Positions 42,706-54,105 of a stretch of 64,000 nucleotides of DNA are shown in pieces (positions within the stretch are counted from its first letter, which is position 1; each line of letters starts with the position of its first letter). Under the pieces are notes generated by a model. The model ran no database searches and was not told the origin of the DNA. It was given only the letters and a program-made list of their open reading frames with translations. The DNA is from Nemertoderma westbladi (lineage: Eukaryota; Xenacoelomorpha; Nemertodermatida; Nemertodermatidae): positions 25,432 to 89,431 of the forward strand of contig JAUCBJ010001151.1 in the NCBI GenBank assembly GCA_032718475.1. The letters are read 5' to 3'. The position numbers and the translations under genes were made by a program.

Positions 42706-43788
42706 ATGGGTGCGTTACTATCACTTTGTTTTGGTGGAGGACATTCTTCTAGTTCGAATAATAAGGATGACGTGGCTAATAAACCCGGGGAAGTTAATAC
42801 AACAAAACAGCCGCAATACAGTTGGGATGTTAAGAATAAAATAGATCCCAAAGATTTTACGATTAGCAAAGAAGAGAACGAAACATGTTGCCGACTTCCT
42901 GGAAAAATCAACGGCCAACAGTTTATAATTCAGGATTGCATCGACAGTAGAATTTATCTATTCGATCATATAGCGACAATTTCTATCGACGACTGCAGAG
43001 GTTGTTGTTTAATCGTTGGCCCTGTTAAAGGCAGTGTATTTATTCGCGATTGCACGGACTGCAAAATTATAGTTGCGTGTCAGCAGTTTCGCACGAGGGA
43101 TTGTCGTGATATTGATATAATTCTTTGCTGCAACACTCAGCCTATAATCGAATCCAGTATTGGTATGAGATTCGCGTGTTACCAGTATTTCTATGAAGGT
43201 TTGGATTCGCAATTTATTTCCGCGAGGATAAGCCCGTATAACAACTCCTGGTGGAACCCCTACGATTTCACCCCGTCTCTAGACGACCCCAACTGGTCTC
43301 TCCTACCCCTCGACGACTTGTCGCAGCTGGTTCCGCCCCATCCAGACTTCGAGGTGTCCTACTCCCCAGACACAAGCGTAGTTCCCCTAACAACCGGCTC
43401 TCGCCTCGTCCCTTCTTCCTCCAGTTGTCTCGTCGTATTTTTCCCGGTCGACGGAAAACTCTCCTTGATTCGGGACTACATACGGAGAATCGTAGAGGAC
43501 CAGGAGACCGTGGTCAGTCTGAGGCAGACACGTCAGGTAACCATGGGGACGCAGGACGCCGACAGAGTGTTTGGCGATGCGGGTAAGTCGTTCGGGGCGG
43601 CGGTGGAGAAGGGCCCGGTCGTCGGGTTGGAATTGGTCGGAAACACCGAGGTATCCAGAATCTGTAAGGAAGCCGCTAAAGCCGCTACTAAAGGGACAGA
43701 CGCACTCTACTACGTATCTCCTGAGAAAGCCGCCCTAGCAGATATCGACCAGTTCATTAATTACTGCGACATGCACATGAGTGTTTGA
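42706..43788 (+). CDS. RP2: RP2/XRP2, ARL3 GTPase-activating protein, single exon
   Basis: The product is 360 residues, against about 350 in vertebrates. It starts MGALLSLC: Gly2 suits N-myristoylation and Cys8 palmitoylation, as known for membrane-targeted RP2. QYSW begins the homology at about residue 37. The TBCC/beta-helix domain spans about 40-205 with GPVKGSVF and ACQQFR; Arg129 aligns with the human arginine finger Arg118, which stimulates GTP hydrolysis on ARL3. A linker with NWSLLP follows, then a nucleoside-diphosphate-kinase-like domain (about 250-355) ending in an NYCDMHM motif. Known role: with ARL3, releases and delivers lipidated cargo to cilia. No intron is required, although vertebrate RP2 has several exons. 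The 3' half, from about 43,240, is clearly GC-richer. No canonical poly(A) signal is near. Confidence 0.95.
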   Translation: MGALLSLCFGGGHSSSSNNKDDVANKPGEVNTTKQPQYSWDVKNKIDPKDFTISKEENETCCRLPGKINGQQFIIQDCIDSRIYLFDHIATISIDDCRGCCLIVGPVKGSVFIRDCTDCKIIVACQQFRTRDCRDIDIILCCNTQPIIESSIGMRFACYQYFYEGLDSQFISARISPYNNSWWNPYDFTPSLDDPNWSLLPLDDLSQLVPPHPDFEVSYSPDTSVVPLTTGSRLVPSSSSCLVVFFPVDGKLSLIRDYIRRIVEDQETVVSLRQTRQVTMGTQDADRVFGDAGKSFGAAVEKGPVVGLELVGNTEVSRICKEAAKAATKGTDALYYVSPEKAALADIDQFINYCDMHMSV

Positions 43789-43859
43789 TTGTCATATTTT
43801 CCACTTTCCTTATATTTTTTTCTCTTTCCTATATTTTAACCAAAAACGCTCGATCTAAT

Positions 43860-44361
43860 GTTACTGAGAATATCAGAGTCATATCAATCTCCCCGAATGT
43901 TGTGAATACTTTTGGCAAGGCTGCTTACCTTACGGCATGGCGAGAGGCCCACGCAAGCAAACAATCGGTTCGCTACAACATAAACAATAGTAAGATCTAA
44001 TCAATATTATCGCGGAAATTTATCTGTGACTTCTCGGACTATAGAAGATATTATTTCGTATTCACATAACATTTGTAGCAAATGGATTAATTTGCTTGAG
44101 AAGGGGCGAGTTATAATTCAATTTATTCGGCAAGGTGATTCGGCGAGGATTATTATTGGAGGCGATACATCGTATGGGATATAAAGTGGAGGATATTCTG
44201 TTAAACTAGAGGAATTATGTAACCAATTATACAACGTCCTCAGTGAACTAGAGCTTGTAGTTACTAAGGCAAAAAAAACAGTAACAAGAAAGTCAAGATA
44301 CGAATCTTTATTTAAGATTTTTCAATTAATGTTAAACGTGCTAAAAAGATCACACATTTAA
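43860..44361 (+). pseudogene. Decayed coding remnant of unknown family
   Basis: One frame reads about 45 coding-like residues to a stop at 43998-44000 (NTFGKAAYLTAWREAHASK). From 43990 another frame continues for 123 codons with one internal TAA (44182-44184) to a TAA at 44359-44361. It is rich in charged and aliphatic residues with plausible helices (KLEELCNQLYNVLSELELV). Nothing is recognised. It could be a dead retroelement piece or an old gene. Confidence 0.3.
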
Positions 44362-46106
44362 TCACTGCAATGTGAACCTTTTATTGCTTATTAATTGTCG
44401 TACAGTATAAAAAAAACTCAAAACTCGTCACTGCTTCCTGATGTTATTTAGTTGTATTAATTTTAGTGAAATGGTTGTTTTCTTATACTTTTAATGTCCT
44501 GCGGTTCTATTTATATAACATATTTATTATGGAGTTACTGTAGTTTAATTGAATTGAAACTACTTTTTTTTAGAGATGCCTAATTCCATTAGCGCCCTGC
44601 TGTTATGTAACAGCTCTCAGAGTATATCACTCTACTAAATCTTGTTTATTACCCCTAGAAAATCGATTACGGGTGTTCGAAACTTATCAGCGAATGAGAA
44701 ACACCTAAGGCACTTATTCCTTATCGGCTGTAAGGCAAACAGGGTGCCACACTAACTCCCAAGGTTGAACACTCAATTAACTATCCAACCATTTGAATTT
44801 ACTTCCTGGGCTGCCGAACCCAGGTTCCCATTGTAACGCTGGGTTGGCGAAAACACTAATTTAAATTAATAAGGTAATTTACATGGATTTGAAGCTGCGC
44901 CTTCAAACATTATTATTGTAACGGCTAACAGTGCAGTCGCTACATCCACGCCGTCACTAGGACTACGATTAATTATTCAAATAGTCTGAATATAAGAAGT
45001 ACGTGTACGTATACCACCAAATTAATAGCACAGTTTTTCGCTTTACCGTGAACATTTTAAGAAGTGAAAACATAGTTAATTATTGATTTTCAAAAAAATT
45101 GTTAGTAATTGAATGGGAGAATATTTTAGGCTCATTAGGCCAATGAATACCTACCTATTCACCACCATGGGTGATCTTCCGGATCGTTATAAATCCCTAA
45201 AATAACGAAAAAGACGAAATTATTAACGAAATTATCGAAATAAAACTTTAAATAAAATCTCGATTTCCAGTGAGTTCGGAATTATTAGAAGGCACACTTT
45301 ATATTTTTTAATTAATAAAATCCGATAATTTCGCTTCGACCCTAAAAGTAATTTAATACCAAATACTGGCGTTAATCCAATGATGTCAAAACACATGTGT
45401 AATAGACTGGCCCTTCCTAGGCCCATCTAGGTCGTTATATAGATATATTAGCTGGATAGACTGCCTGCAATGGACTATATGCGCATGGCTTATTATTACA
45501 GTCTATTATACATACTAGCCAGTTGTACCCGGAGGTACCGTACGCCGTAATGCGTAGCGTATGCAGTGTTGGGAAAGGGTACCGGCTAACCGGACCGGTT
45601 CGTTTAACTTTACACCCCTTCAGGCTGTACCATGCTTGTAATACACTAGAGCACGTTCGTGGGGCCATCGCGCACGACGAGGCTCAGTTATTAGATACCG
45701 TACATATTAAAATTGAGCAATTCTATCCCAAAATCGGTACTTAAGAAATTTAAATAAATAATTAAGAAAATTTAACCAAACTTTTACTTAAAAAAAAACT
45801 TTCGTATTGGCAGCTTGGCATCGATGTCATAGAAGTCCACAGTCAAACTACTCAAAAAATTCAATGCATTCTTCAGTCCTCGAGTCTCGCTCATCGGTTA
45901 ACCCGCAGTTTGCCCTTGGCTGGGTATTGCAGCATTGGGCTGTTGGGGTACCTAGTGCAGTAGTGGATACCGGAACATGGAATACAGGTCAGCTGGTACA
46001 ACCTGACAATATGTCAGTAAGTCTTAAGTCCGCATAATTTCAAAACTTCCATGGTTGCCTTTGCCGAGGCGATTGGTGGGTGGCGCCAACGACCTTGTTA
46101 ACGACC
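44362..46106. other. Intergenic, no convincing gene
   Basis: AT-rich with small hairpins near 44815-44850. A possible exon at about 45813-46013, bounded by an AG and a GTAAGT, has no family resemblance. Confidence 0.4.
45143..45180 (+). repeat. Stray single copy of the 63-bp satellite core
   Basis: A 23-bp stretch at 45158-45180 (starting TTCACCACCATGGG) is identical to the satellite core that forms an array 930 bp further on. The bases just before it (AATGAATACCT) also resemble the satellite's AAAGGAATACCT. Confidence 0.75.
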
Positions 46107-47399
46107 AGTAAACCCTTCCACTCTGTTCCCAAACCAATGCCTGTTCACCACCATGTGTGATCTTCCACAGTAAATCCTTCCACCCTGTTTCCTAAAGGAA
46201 TGCCTGTTCACCACCATGTGTGATCTTCCACAGTAAATCCTTCCACTCTGTGTCCTAAAGGAATGTCTGTTCACCACCATGGATGATCTTCCACAGTAAA
46301 CCCATCCACTCAGGTTTCCTAAAGGAATGCCTGTTCACCACCATGTGTGATCTTCCACAGTAAATCCTTCCACTCTGTGTCCTAAAGGAATGTCTGTTCA
46401 CCACCATGGATGATCTTCCACAGTAAACCCATCCACTCAGGTTTCCTAAAGGAATGCCTGTTCACCACCATGTGTGATCTTCCACAGTAAACCCTTCCAC
46501 TCTGTTTCCTAAAGGAATGCCTGTTCACCACCATGTGTGATCTTCCACAGTAAATCCTTCCACTCTGTGTCCTAAAGGAATGTCTGTTCACCACCATGGA
46601 TGATCTTCCACAGTAAACCCATCCACTCAGGTTTCCTAAAGGAATGCCTGTTCACCATCATGGGTGATCTTCCACAGTAAACGCTTCCACTCTATTTCCC
46701 AAAGGAATGCCTGTTCACCACCATGGATGATCTTCCACAGTAAACCCTTCCACTCTGTTTCCTAAAGGAATGCCTGTTCACCGCCATGAGTGATCTTCCA
46801 CAGTAAACCCTTCCACTCTGTTTCCTAAAGGAATGCCTGTACACTACCATGGGTGATCTTCCACAGTAAATCCTTCCACTCTGTGTCCTAAAGGAATGTC
46901 TGTTCACCACCATGGATGATCTTCCACAGTAAACACATCCACTCTGTTTCCTAAAGGAATGCCTGTACACTACCATGGGTGATCTTCCACAGTAAACCCT
47001 TTCACTCTGTTTCCTAAAGGAATGCCTGTTCCCCACCATGGATGATCTTCCACAGTAAACCCTTCCACTCTGTTTCCTAAAGGAATGCCTGTACACTACC
47101 ATGGGTGATCTTCCACAGTAAACCTTCCACTCTGGTTCCTAAGGAATGCCTGTTCACCACCATGGGTGATCTTCCACAGTAAACCCTTCCACTCTGGTTC
47201 CTAAAGGAATGCCTGTTCACCACCATGGGTGATCTTCCACAGTAAACCCTTCCACTCTGGTTCCTAAAGGAATGCCTGTTCACCACCATGGGTGATCTTC
47301 CACAGTAAACCCTTCCACTCTGGTTCCTAAAGGAATGCCTGTTCACCACCATGGGTGATCTTCCACAGTAAACCCTTCCACTCTGGTTCCTAAAGGAAT

Positions 47400-49455
47400 G
47401 AGTGTTCACCACCATGGGTGATCTTCCACAGTAAACCACTTCACTCTGTTTCATAAAGGAATGCCTGTTCACCACCATGGGTTATCTTCCACAGTAAACC
47501 ACTTCACTCTGTTTCATAAAGGAATGCCTGTTCACCACCATGGGTGATCTTCCACAGTAAACGCTTCCACTCTGTTTCCTAAAGGAATACCTGTTCACCA
47601 CCATGGGTGATCTTCCACAGTAAACGCTTCCACTCTGTTTCCTAAAGGAATACCTGTTCACCACCATGGGTGATCTTCCACAGTAAACCCTTCCACTCTG
47701 GTTCCTAAAGGAATGCCTGTTCACCACCATGGGTGATCTTCCACAGTAAACCACTTCACTCTGTTTCATAAAGGAGTGCCTGTTCACCACCATGGGTGAT
47801 CTTCCACAGTAAACGCTTCCACTCTGTTTCCTAAAGGAATACCTGTTCACCACCATGGGTGATCTTCCACAGTAAACGCTTCCACTCTGTTTCCTAAAGG
47901 AATACCTGTTCACCACCATGGGTGATCTTCCACAGTCTTCCACTCTGTTTCCCAAAGGAATGCCTGTTCACCACCATGGGTGATCTTCCACAGTAAACCC
48001 TTCCACTCTGTTTCCTAAAGGAATACCTGTTCACCACCATGGGTGATCTTTCACAGTAAACCCTTCCACTCTGCTTCCTAAAGGAATGCCTGTTCACCAC
48101 CATGGGTGATCTTCCACAGTAAACCACCATCCACTCTGTTTCCCAAAGGAATGCCTGTTCACCACCATGGGTGATCTTCCACAGTAAACCCTTCCACTCT
48201 GTTTCCTAAAGGAATACCTGTTCACCACCATGGGTGATCTTCCACAGTAAACCCTTCCACTCTGTTTCCTAAAGGAATGCCTGTTCACCACCATGGGTGA
48301 TCTTCCACAGTAAACCACCATCCACTCTGGTTCCTAAAGGAATGCCTGTTCACCACCATGGGTGATCTTCCACAGTAAACCCTTCCACTCTGGTTCCTAA
48401 AGGAATGCCTGTTCACCACCATGGGTGATCTTCCACAGTAAACCCTTCCACTCTGGTTCCTAAAGGAATGCCTGTTCACCACCATGGGTGATCTTCCACA
48501 GTAAACCCTTCCACTCTGGTTCCTAAAGGAATGAGTGTTCACCACCATGGGTGATCTTCCACAGTAAACCACTTCCACTCTGTTTCATAAAGGAATGCCT
48601 GTTCACCACCATGGGTGATCTTCCACAGTAAACCACTTCACTCTGTTTCATAAAGGAATGCCTGTTCACCACCATGGGTGATCTTCCACAGTAAACGCTT
48701 CCACTCTGTTTCCTAAAGGAATACCTGTTCACCACCATGGGTGATCTTCCACAGTAAACCCTTCCACTCTGGTTCCTAAAGGAATGCCTGTTCACCACCA
48801 TGGGTGATCTTCCACAGTAAACCACTTCACTCTGTTTCATAAAGGAGTGCCTGTTCACCACCATGGGTGATCTTCCACAGTAAACGCTTCCACTCTGTTT
48901 CCTAAAGGAATACCTGTTCACCACCATGGGTAATCTTCCACAGTAAACGCTTCCACTCTGTTTCCTAAAGGAATACCTGTTCACCACCATGGGTGATCTT
49001 CCACAGTAAACGCTTCCACTCTGTTTCCTAAAGGAATACCTGTTCACCACCATGGGTGATCTTCCACAGTCTTCCACTCTGTTTCCCAAAGGAATGCCTG
49101 TTCACCACCATGGGTGATCTTCCACAGTAAACCCTTCCACTCTGTTTCCTAAAGGAATACCTGTTCACCACCATGGGTGATCTTTCACAGTAAACCCTTC
49201 CACTCTGTTTCCTAAAGGAATGCCTGTTCACCACCATGGGTGATCTTCCACAGTAAACCACCATCCACTCTGTTTCCCAAAGGAATGCCTGTTCACCACC
49301 ATGGGTGATCTTCCACAGTAAACCCTTCCACTCTGTTTCCTAAAGGAATACCTGTTCACCACCATGGGTGATCTTCCACAGTAAACCCTTCCACTCTGTT
49401 TCCTAAAGGAATGCCTGTTCACCACCATGGGTGATCTTCCACAGTAAACCACCAT
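47400..49455. repeat. Higher-order duplication of 1,134 bp (18 units) in the 63-bp satellite
   Basis: The variant pattern of 47894-48321 recurs at 49028-49455 with a constant offset of 1,134 bp, including the CCACCATCC junction and the short CAGTCTTCC deletion unit. Confidence 0.75.
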
Positions 49456-51381
49456 CCACTCTGTTTCCCAAAGGAATGCCTGTTCACCACCATGGGTGAT
49501 CTTCCACAGTAAACCCTTCCACTCTGTTTTCTAAAGGAATGCCTGTTCACTACCATGGGTGATCTTCCACAGTAAACCCTTCCACTCTGTTTCCTAAAGG
49601 AATACCTGTTCACTACCATGGGTGATCGTCCACAGTAAACCCTTCCACTCGGTTTCCTAAAGGAATACCTGTTCGCCACCATGGGTGATCGTCCACAGTA
49701 AACCCTTCCACTCGGTTTCCTAAAGGAATGCCTGTTCCCCACCATGGGTGATCTTCCACAGTAAACCCTTCCACTCTGTTTCCTATAGGAATGCCTGTAC
49801 ACTACCATGGGTGATCTTCCACAGTAAATCCTTCCACTCTGTGTCCTAAAGGAATGTCTGTTCACCACCATGGATGATCTTCCACAGTAAACCCATCCAC
49901 TCAGGTTTCCTAAAGGAATGCCTGTTCACCATCATGGGTGATCTTCCACAGTAAACGCTTCCACTCTGTTTCCCAAAGGAATGCCTGTTCACCACCATGG
50001 ATGATCTTCCACAGTAAACCCTTCCACTCTGTTTCCTATAGGGATGCCTGTACACTACCATGGGTGATCTTCCACAGTAAATCCTTCCACTCTGTGTCCT
50101 AAAGGAATGTCTGTTCACCACCATGGATGATCTTCCACAGTAAAGCCATCCACTCTGTTTCCTAAAGGAATGCCTGTTCACCACCATGGGTGATCTTCCA
50201 CAGTAAACGCTTCCACTCTGTTTCCTAAAGGAATACCTGTTCACCACCATGGGTGATCTTCCACAGTAAACGCTTCCACTCTGTTTCCTAAAGGAATACC
50301 TGTTCACCACCATGGGTGATCTTCCAGTCTTCCACTCTGTTTCCCCAAAGGAATGCCTGTTCACCACCATGGGTGATCTTCCACAGTAAACCCTTCCACT
50401 CTGTTTCCTAAAGGAATACCTGTTCACCACCATGGGTGATCTTTCACAGTAAACCCTTCCACTCTGTTTCCTAAAGGAATGCCTGTTCACCACCATGGGT
50501 GATCATCCACAGTAAACCACCATCCACTCTGTTTCCCAAAGGAATGCCTGTTCACCACCATGGGTGATCTTCCACAGTAAACCCTTCCACTCTGTTTCCT
50601 AAAGGAATACCTGTTCACCACCATGGGTGATCTTCCACAGTAAACCCTTCCACTCTGTTTCCTAAAGGAATGCCTGTACACTACCATGGGTGATCTTCCA
50701 CAGTAAATCCTTCCACTCTGTGTCCTAAAGGAATGTCTGTTCACCACCATGGATGATCTTCCACAGTAAACCCATCCACTCTGTTTCCTAAAGGAATGCC
50801 TGTTCACCATCATGGGTGATCTTCCACAGTAAACGCTTCCACTCTGTTTCCCAAAGGAATACCTGTTCGCCACCATGGGTGATCGTCCACAGTAAACCCT
50901 TCCACTCGGTTTCCTAAAGGAATGCCTGTTCCCCACCATGGGTGATCTTCCACAGTAAACCCTTCCACTCTGTTTCCTATAGGAATGCCTGTACACTACC
51001 ATGGGTGATCTTCCACAGTAAATCCTTCCACTCTGTGTCCTAAAGGAATGTCTGTTCACCACCATGGATGATCTTCCACAGTAAACCCATCCACTCAGGT
51101 TTCCTAAAGGAATGCCTGTTCACCATCATGGGTGATCTTCCACAGTAAACGCTTCCACTCTGTTTCCCAAAGGAATGCCTGTTCACCACCATGGATGATC
51201 GTCCACAGTAAACCCTTCCACTCGGTTTCCTAAAGGAATGCCTGTTCCCCACCATGGGTGATCTTCCACAGTAAACCCTTCCACTCTGTTTCCTATAGGA
51301 ATGCCTGTACACTACCATGGGTGATCTTCCACAGTAAATCCTTCCACTCTGTGTCCTAAAGGAATGTCTGTTCACCACCAT
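49028..51381. repeat. 2.35-kb block duplicated at 56467-58820
   Basis: Six consecutive minus-strand frames translate identically in both blocks, at a constant offset of 7,439 bp. There is therefore no net indel across 2.35 kb. Confidence 0.85.
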
Positions 51382-51419
51382 GGATGATCTTCCACAGTAA
51401 ACCCATCCACTCAGGTTTC

Positions 51420-54105
51420 CTAAAGGAATGCCTGTTCACCATCATGGGTGATCTTCCACAGTAAACGCTTCCACTCTGTTTCCCAAAGGAATGCCTGTTC
51501 ACCACCATGGATGATCTTCCACAGTAAACCCATCCACCCAGGTTTCCTAAAGGAATGCCTGTTCACCATCATGGGTGATCTTCCACAGTAAACGCTTCCA
51601 CTCTGTTTCCCAAAGGAATGCCTGTTCACCACCATGGATGATCTTCCACAGTAAACCCTTCCACTCTGTTTCCTAAAGGAATGCCTGTACACTACCATGG
51701 GTGATCTTCCACAGTAAATCCTTCCACTCTGTGTCCTAAAGGAATGTCTGTTCACCACCATGGATGATCTTCCACAGTAAACCCATCCACTCTGTTTCCT
51801 AAAGGAATGCCTGTACACTACCATGGGTGATCTTCCACAGTAAACCCTTTCACTCTGTTTCCTAAATGAATGCCTGTTCCCCACCATGGATGATCTTCCA
51901 CAGTAAACCCTTCCACTCTGTTTCCTAAAGGAATACCTGTACACTACCATGGGTGATCTTCCACAGTAAATCCTTCCACTCTGTGTCCTAAAGGAATGTC
52001 TGTTCACCACCATGGATGATCTTCCACAGTAAACCCATCCACTCTGTTTCCTAAAGGAATGTCTGTTCACCATCATGGGTGATCTTCAACAGTAAACGCT
52101 TCCACTCTGTTTCCCAAAGAAATGCCTGTTCACCACCATGGGTGATCTTCCACAGTAAACCCTTCAACTCTGTTTCCTAAAGGAATGCCTATTCACTACC
52201 ATGGGTGATCTTCCACAGTAAACCCTTCCACTCTGTTTCCTAAAGCAGTGCATGTTCACCACCATGGATGATCTCCCACAGTAAACCCTTCCACTCTGTT
52301 TCCTAAAGGAATGTCTGTTCACCACCATGGGTGATCTTCCACAGTAAACCCTTCAACTCCGTTTCTAAAGGAATGCCTGTTCACCACCATGGATAATCTT
52401 CCACAGTAAACCCTTCCACTCTGTTTCCTAAAGGAATGCCTGTACACTACCATGGGTGATCTTCCACAGTAAATCCTTCCACTCTGTGTCCTAAAGGAAT
52501 GTCTGTTCACCGACCATGGATGATCTTCCACAGTAAACCCATCCACTCTGTTTCCTAAAGGAATGCCTGTTCACCACCATGGGTGATCTTCCACAGTAAA
52601 CGCTTCCACTCTGTTTCCCAAAGGAATGCCTGTTCACCACCATGGATGATCTTCCACAGTAAACCCTTCCACTCTGTTTCCTAAAGGAATGCCTGTATAC
52701 TACCATGGGTGATCTTCCACAGTAAATCCTTCCACTCTGTGTCCTAAAGGAATGTCTGTTCACCACCATGGATGATATTCCACGGTAAACCCATCCATTC
52801 TGTTTCCTAAAGGAATGCCTGTACACTACCATGGGTGATCTTCCACAGTAAACCCTTCCACTCTGTTTCCTAAAGGAATGCCTGTTCACCACCATGGGTG
52901 ATCTTCCACAGTAAACCCTTCCACTCTGTTTCCTAAAAGAATGCCTGTACACTACCATGGGTGATCTTCCACAGTAAATCCTTTCACTCTGTGTCCTAAA
53001 GGAATGTCTGTTCACCGACCATGGATGATCTTCCACAGTAAACCCATCCACTCTGTTTCCTAAAGGAATGCCTGTTCACCACCATGGGTGATCTTCCAGA
53101 GTAAACGCTTCCACTCTGTTTCCCAAAGGAATGCCTGTTCACCACCATGGATGATCTTCCACAGTAAACCCTTCCACTCTGTTTCCTAAAGGAATGCCTG
53201 TTCACCACCATGGGTGATCTAACACAGTAAATCCTTCCACTCTGTGTCCTAAAGGAATGTCTGTTCACCACCATGGATGATCTTCCACAGTAAACCCTTC
53301 CACTCTGTTTCCTAAAGGAATGCCTGTACACTACCATGGGTGATCTTCCACAGTAAATCCTTCCACTCTGTTTCCTAAAGGAATGTCTGTTCACCACCAT
53401 GGGTGATCTTCCACAGTAAATCCTTCCACTCTGTGTCCTAAAAGAATGTCTGTTCACCACCATGGATGATCTTCCACAGTAAACCCTTCCACTCTGTTTC
53501 CTAAAGGAATGCCTGTACACTACCATGGGTGATCTTCTACAGTAAATCCTTCCACTCTGTGTCCTAAAGGAATGTCTGTTCACCACCATGGATGATCTTC
53601 CACAGTAAACCCTTCCACTCTGTTTCCTAAAGGAATGCCTGTACACTACCATGGGTTATCTTCCACAGTAAATCCTTCCACTCTGTTTCCCAAAGGAATG
53701 CCTGTTCACCACCATGGGTGATCTTCCACAGTAAACGCTTCCACTCTGTTTCCCAAAGGAATGCCTGTTCACCACCATGGGTGATCTTCCACAGTAAACG
53801 CTTCCACTCTGTTTCCTAAAGGAATGCCTGTACACTACCATGGGTGATCTTCCACAGTAAATCCTTCCACTCTGCGTCCTAAAGGAATGTCTGTTCACCA
53901 CCATGGATGATCTTCCACAGTAAACCCTTACACTCTGTTTCCTAAAGGAATGCCTGTACACTACCATGGGTGATCTTCCACAGTAAACCCTTCCACTCTG
54001 TTTCCTAAAGGAATGCCTGTACACTACCATGGGTGATCTTCCACAGTAAATCCTTCCACTCTGTGTCCTAAAGGAATGTCTGTTCATCACCATGGATGAT
54101 CTCAT
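51420..54105. repeat. 2.7-kb block duplicated at about 60688-63436
   Basis: Offset 9,268 bp at the left and 9,331 bp from about 52.9 kb onward: one copy has gained or lost exactly one 63-bp unit. A part (52319-52546) appears a third time at 59694-59921. Confidence 0.82.

Noticed and set aside
44815-44850. tRNA- or SINE-like fold (CCCAG/CTGGG stems)
   Set aside because: No A and B box promoter pair and no cloverleaf. Only a short local inverted repeat.
45813-46013. Possible exon bounded by AG and GTAAGT before the 63-bp satellite
   Set aside because: No homology, no partner exon, and start and frame are arbitrary.
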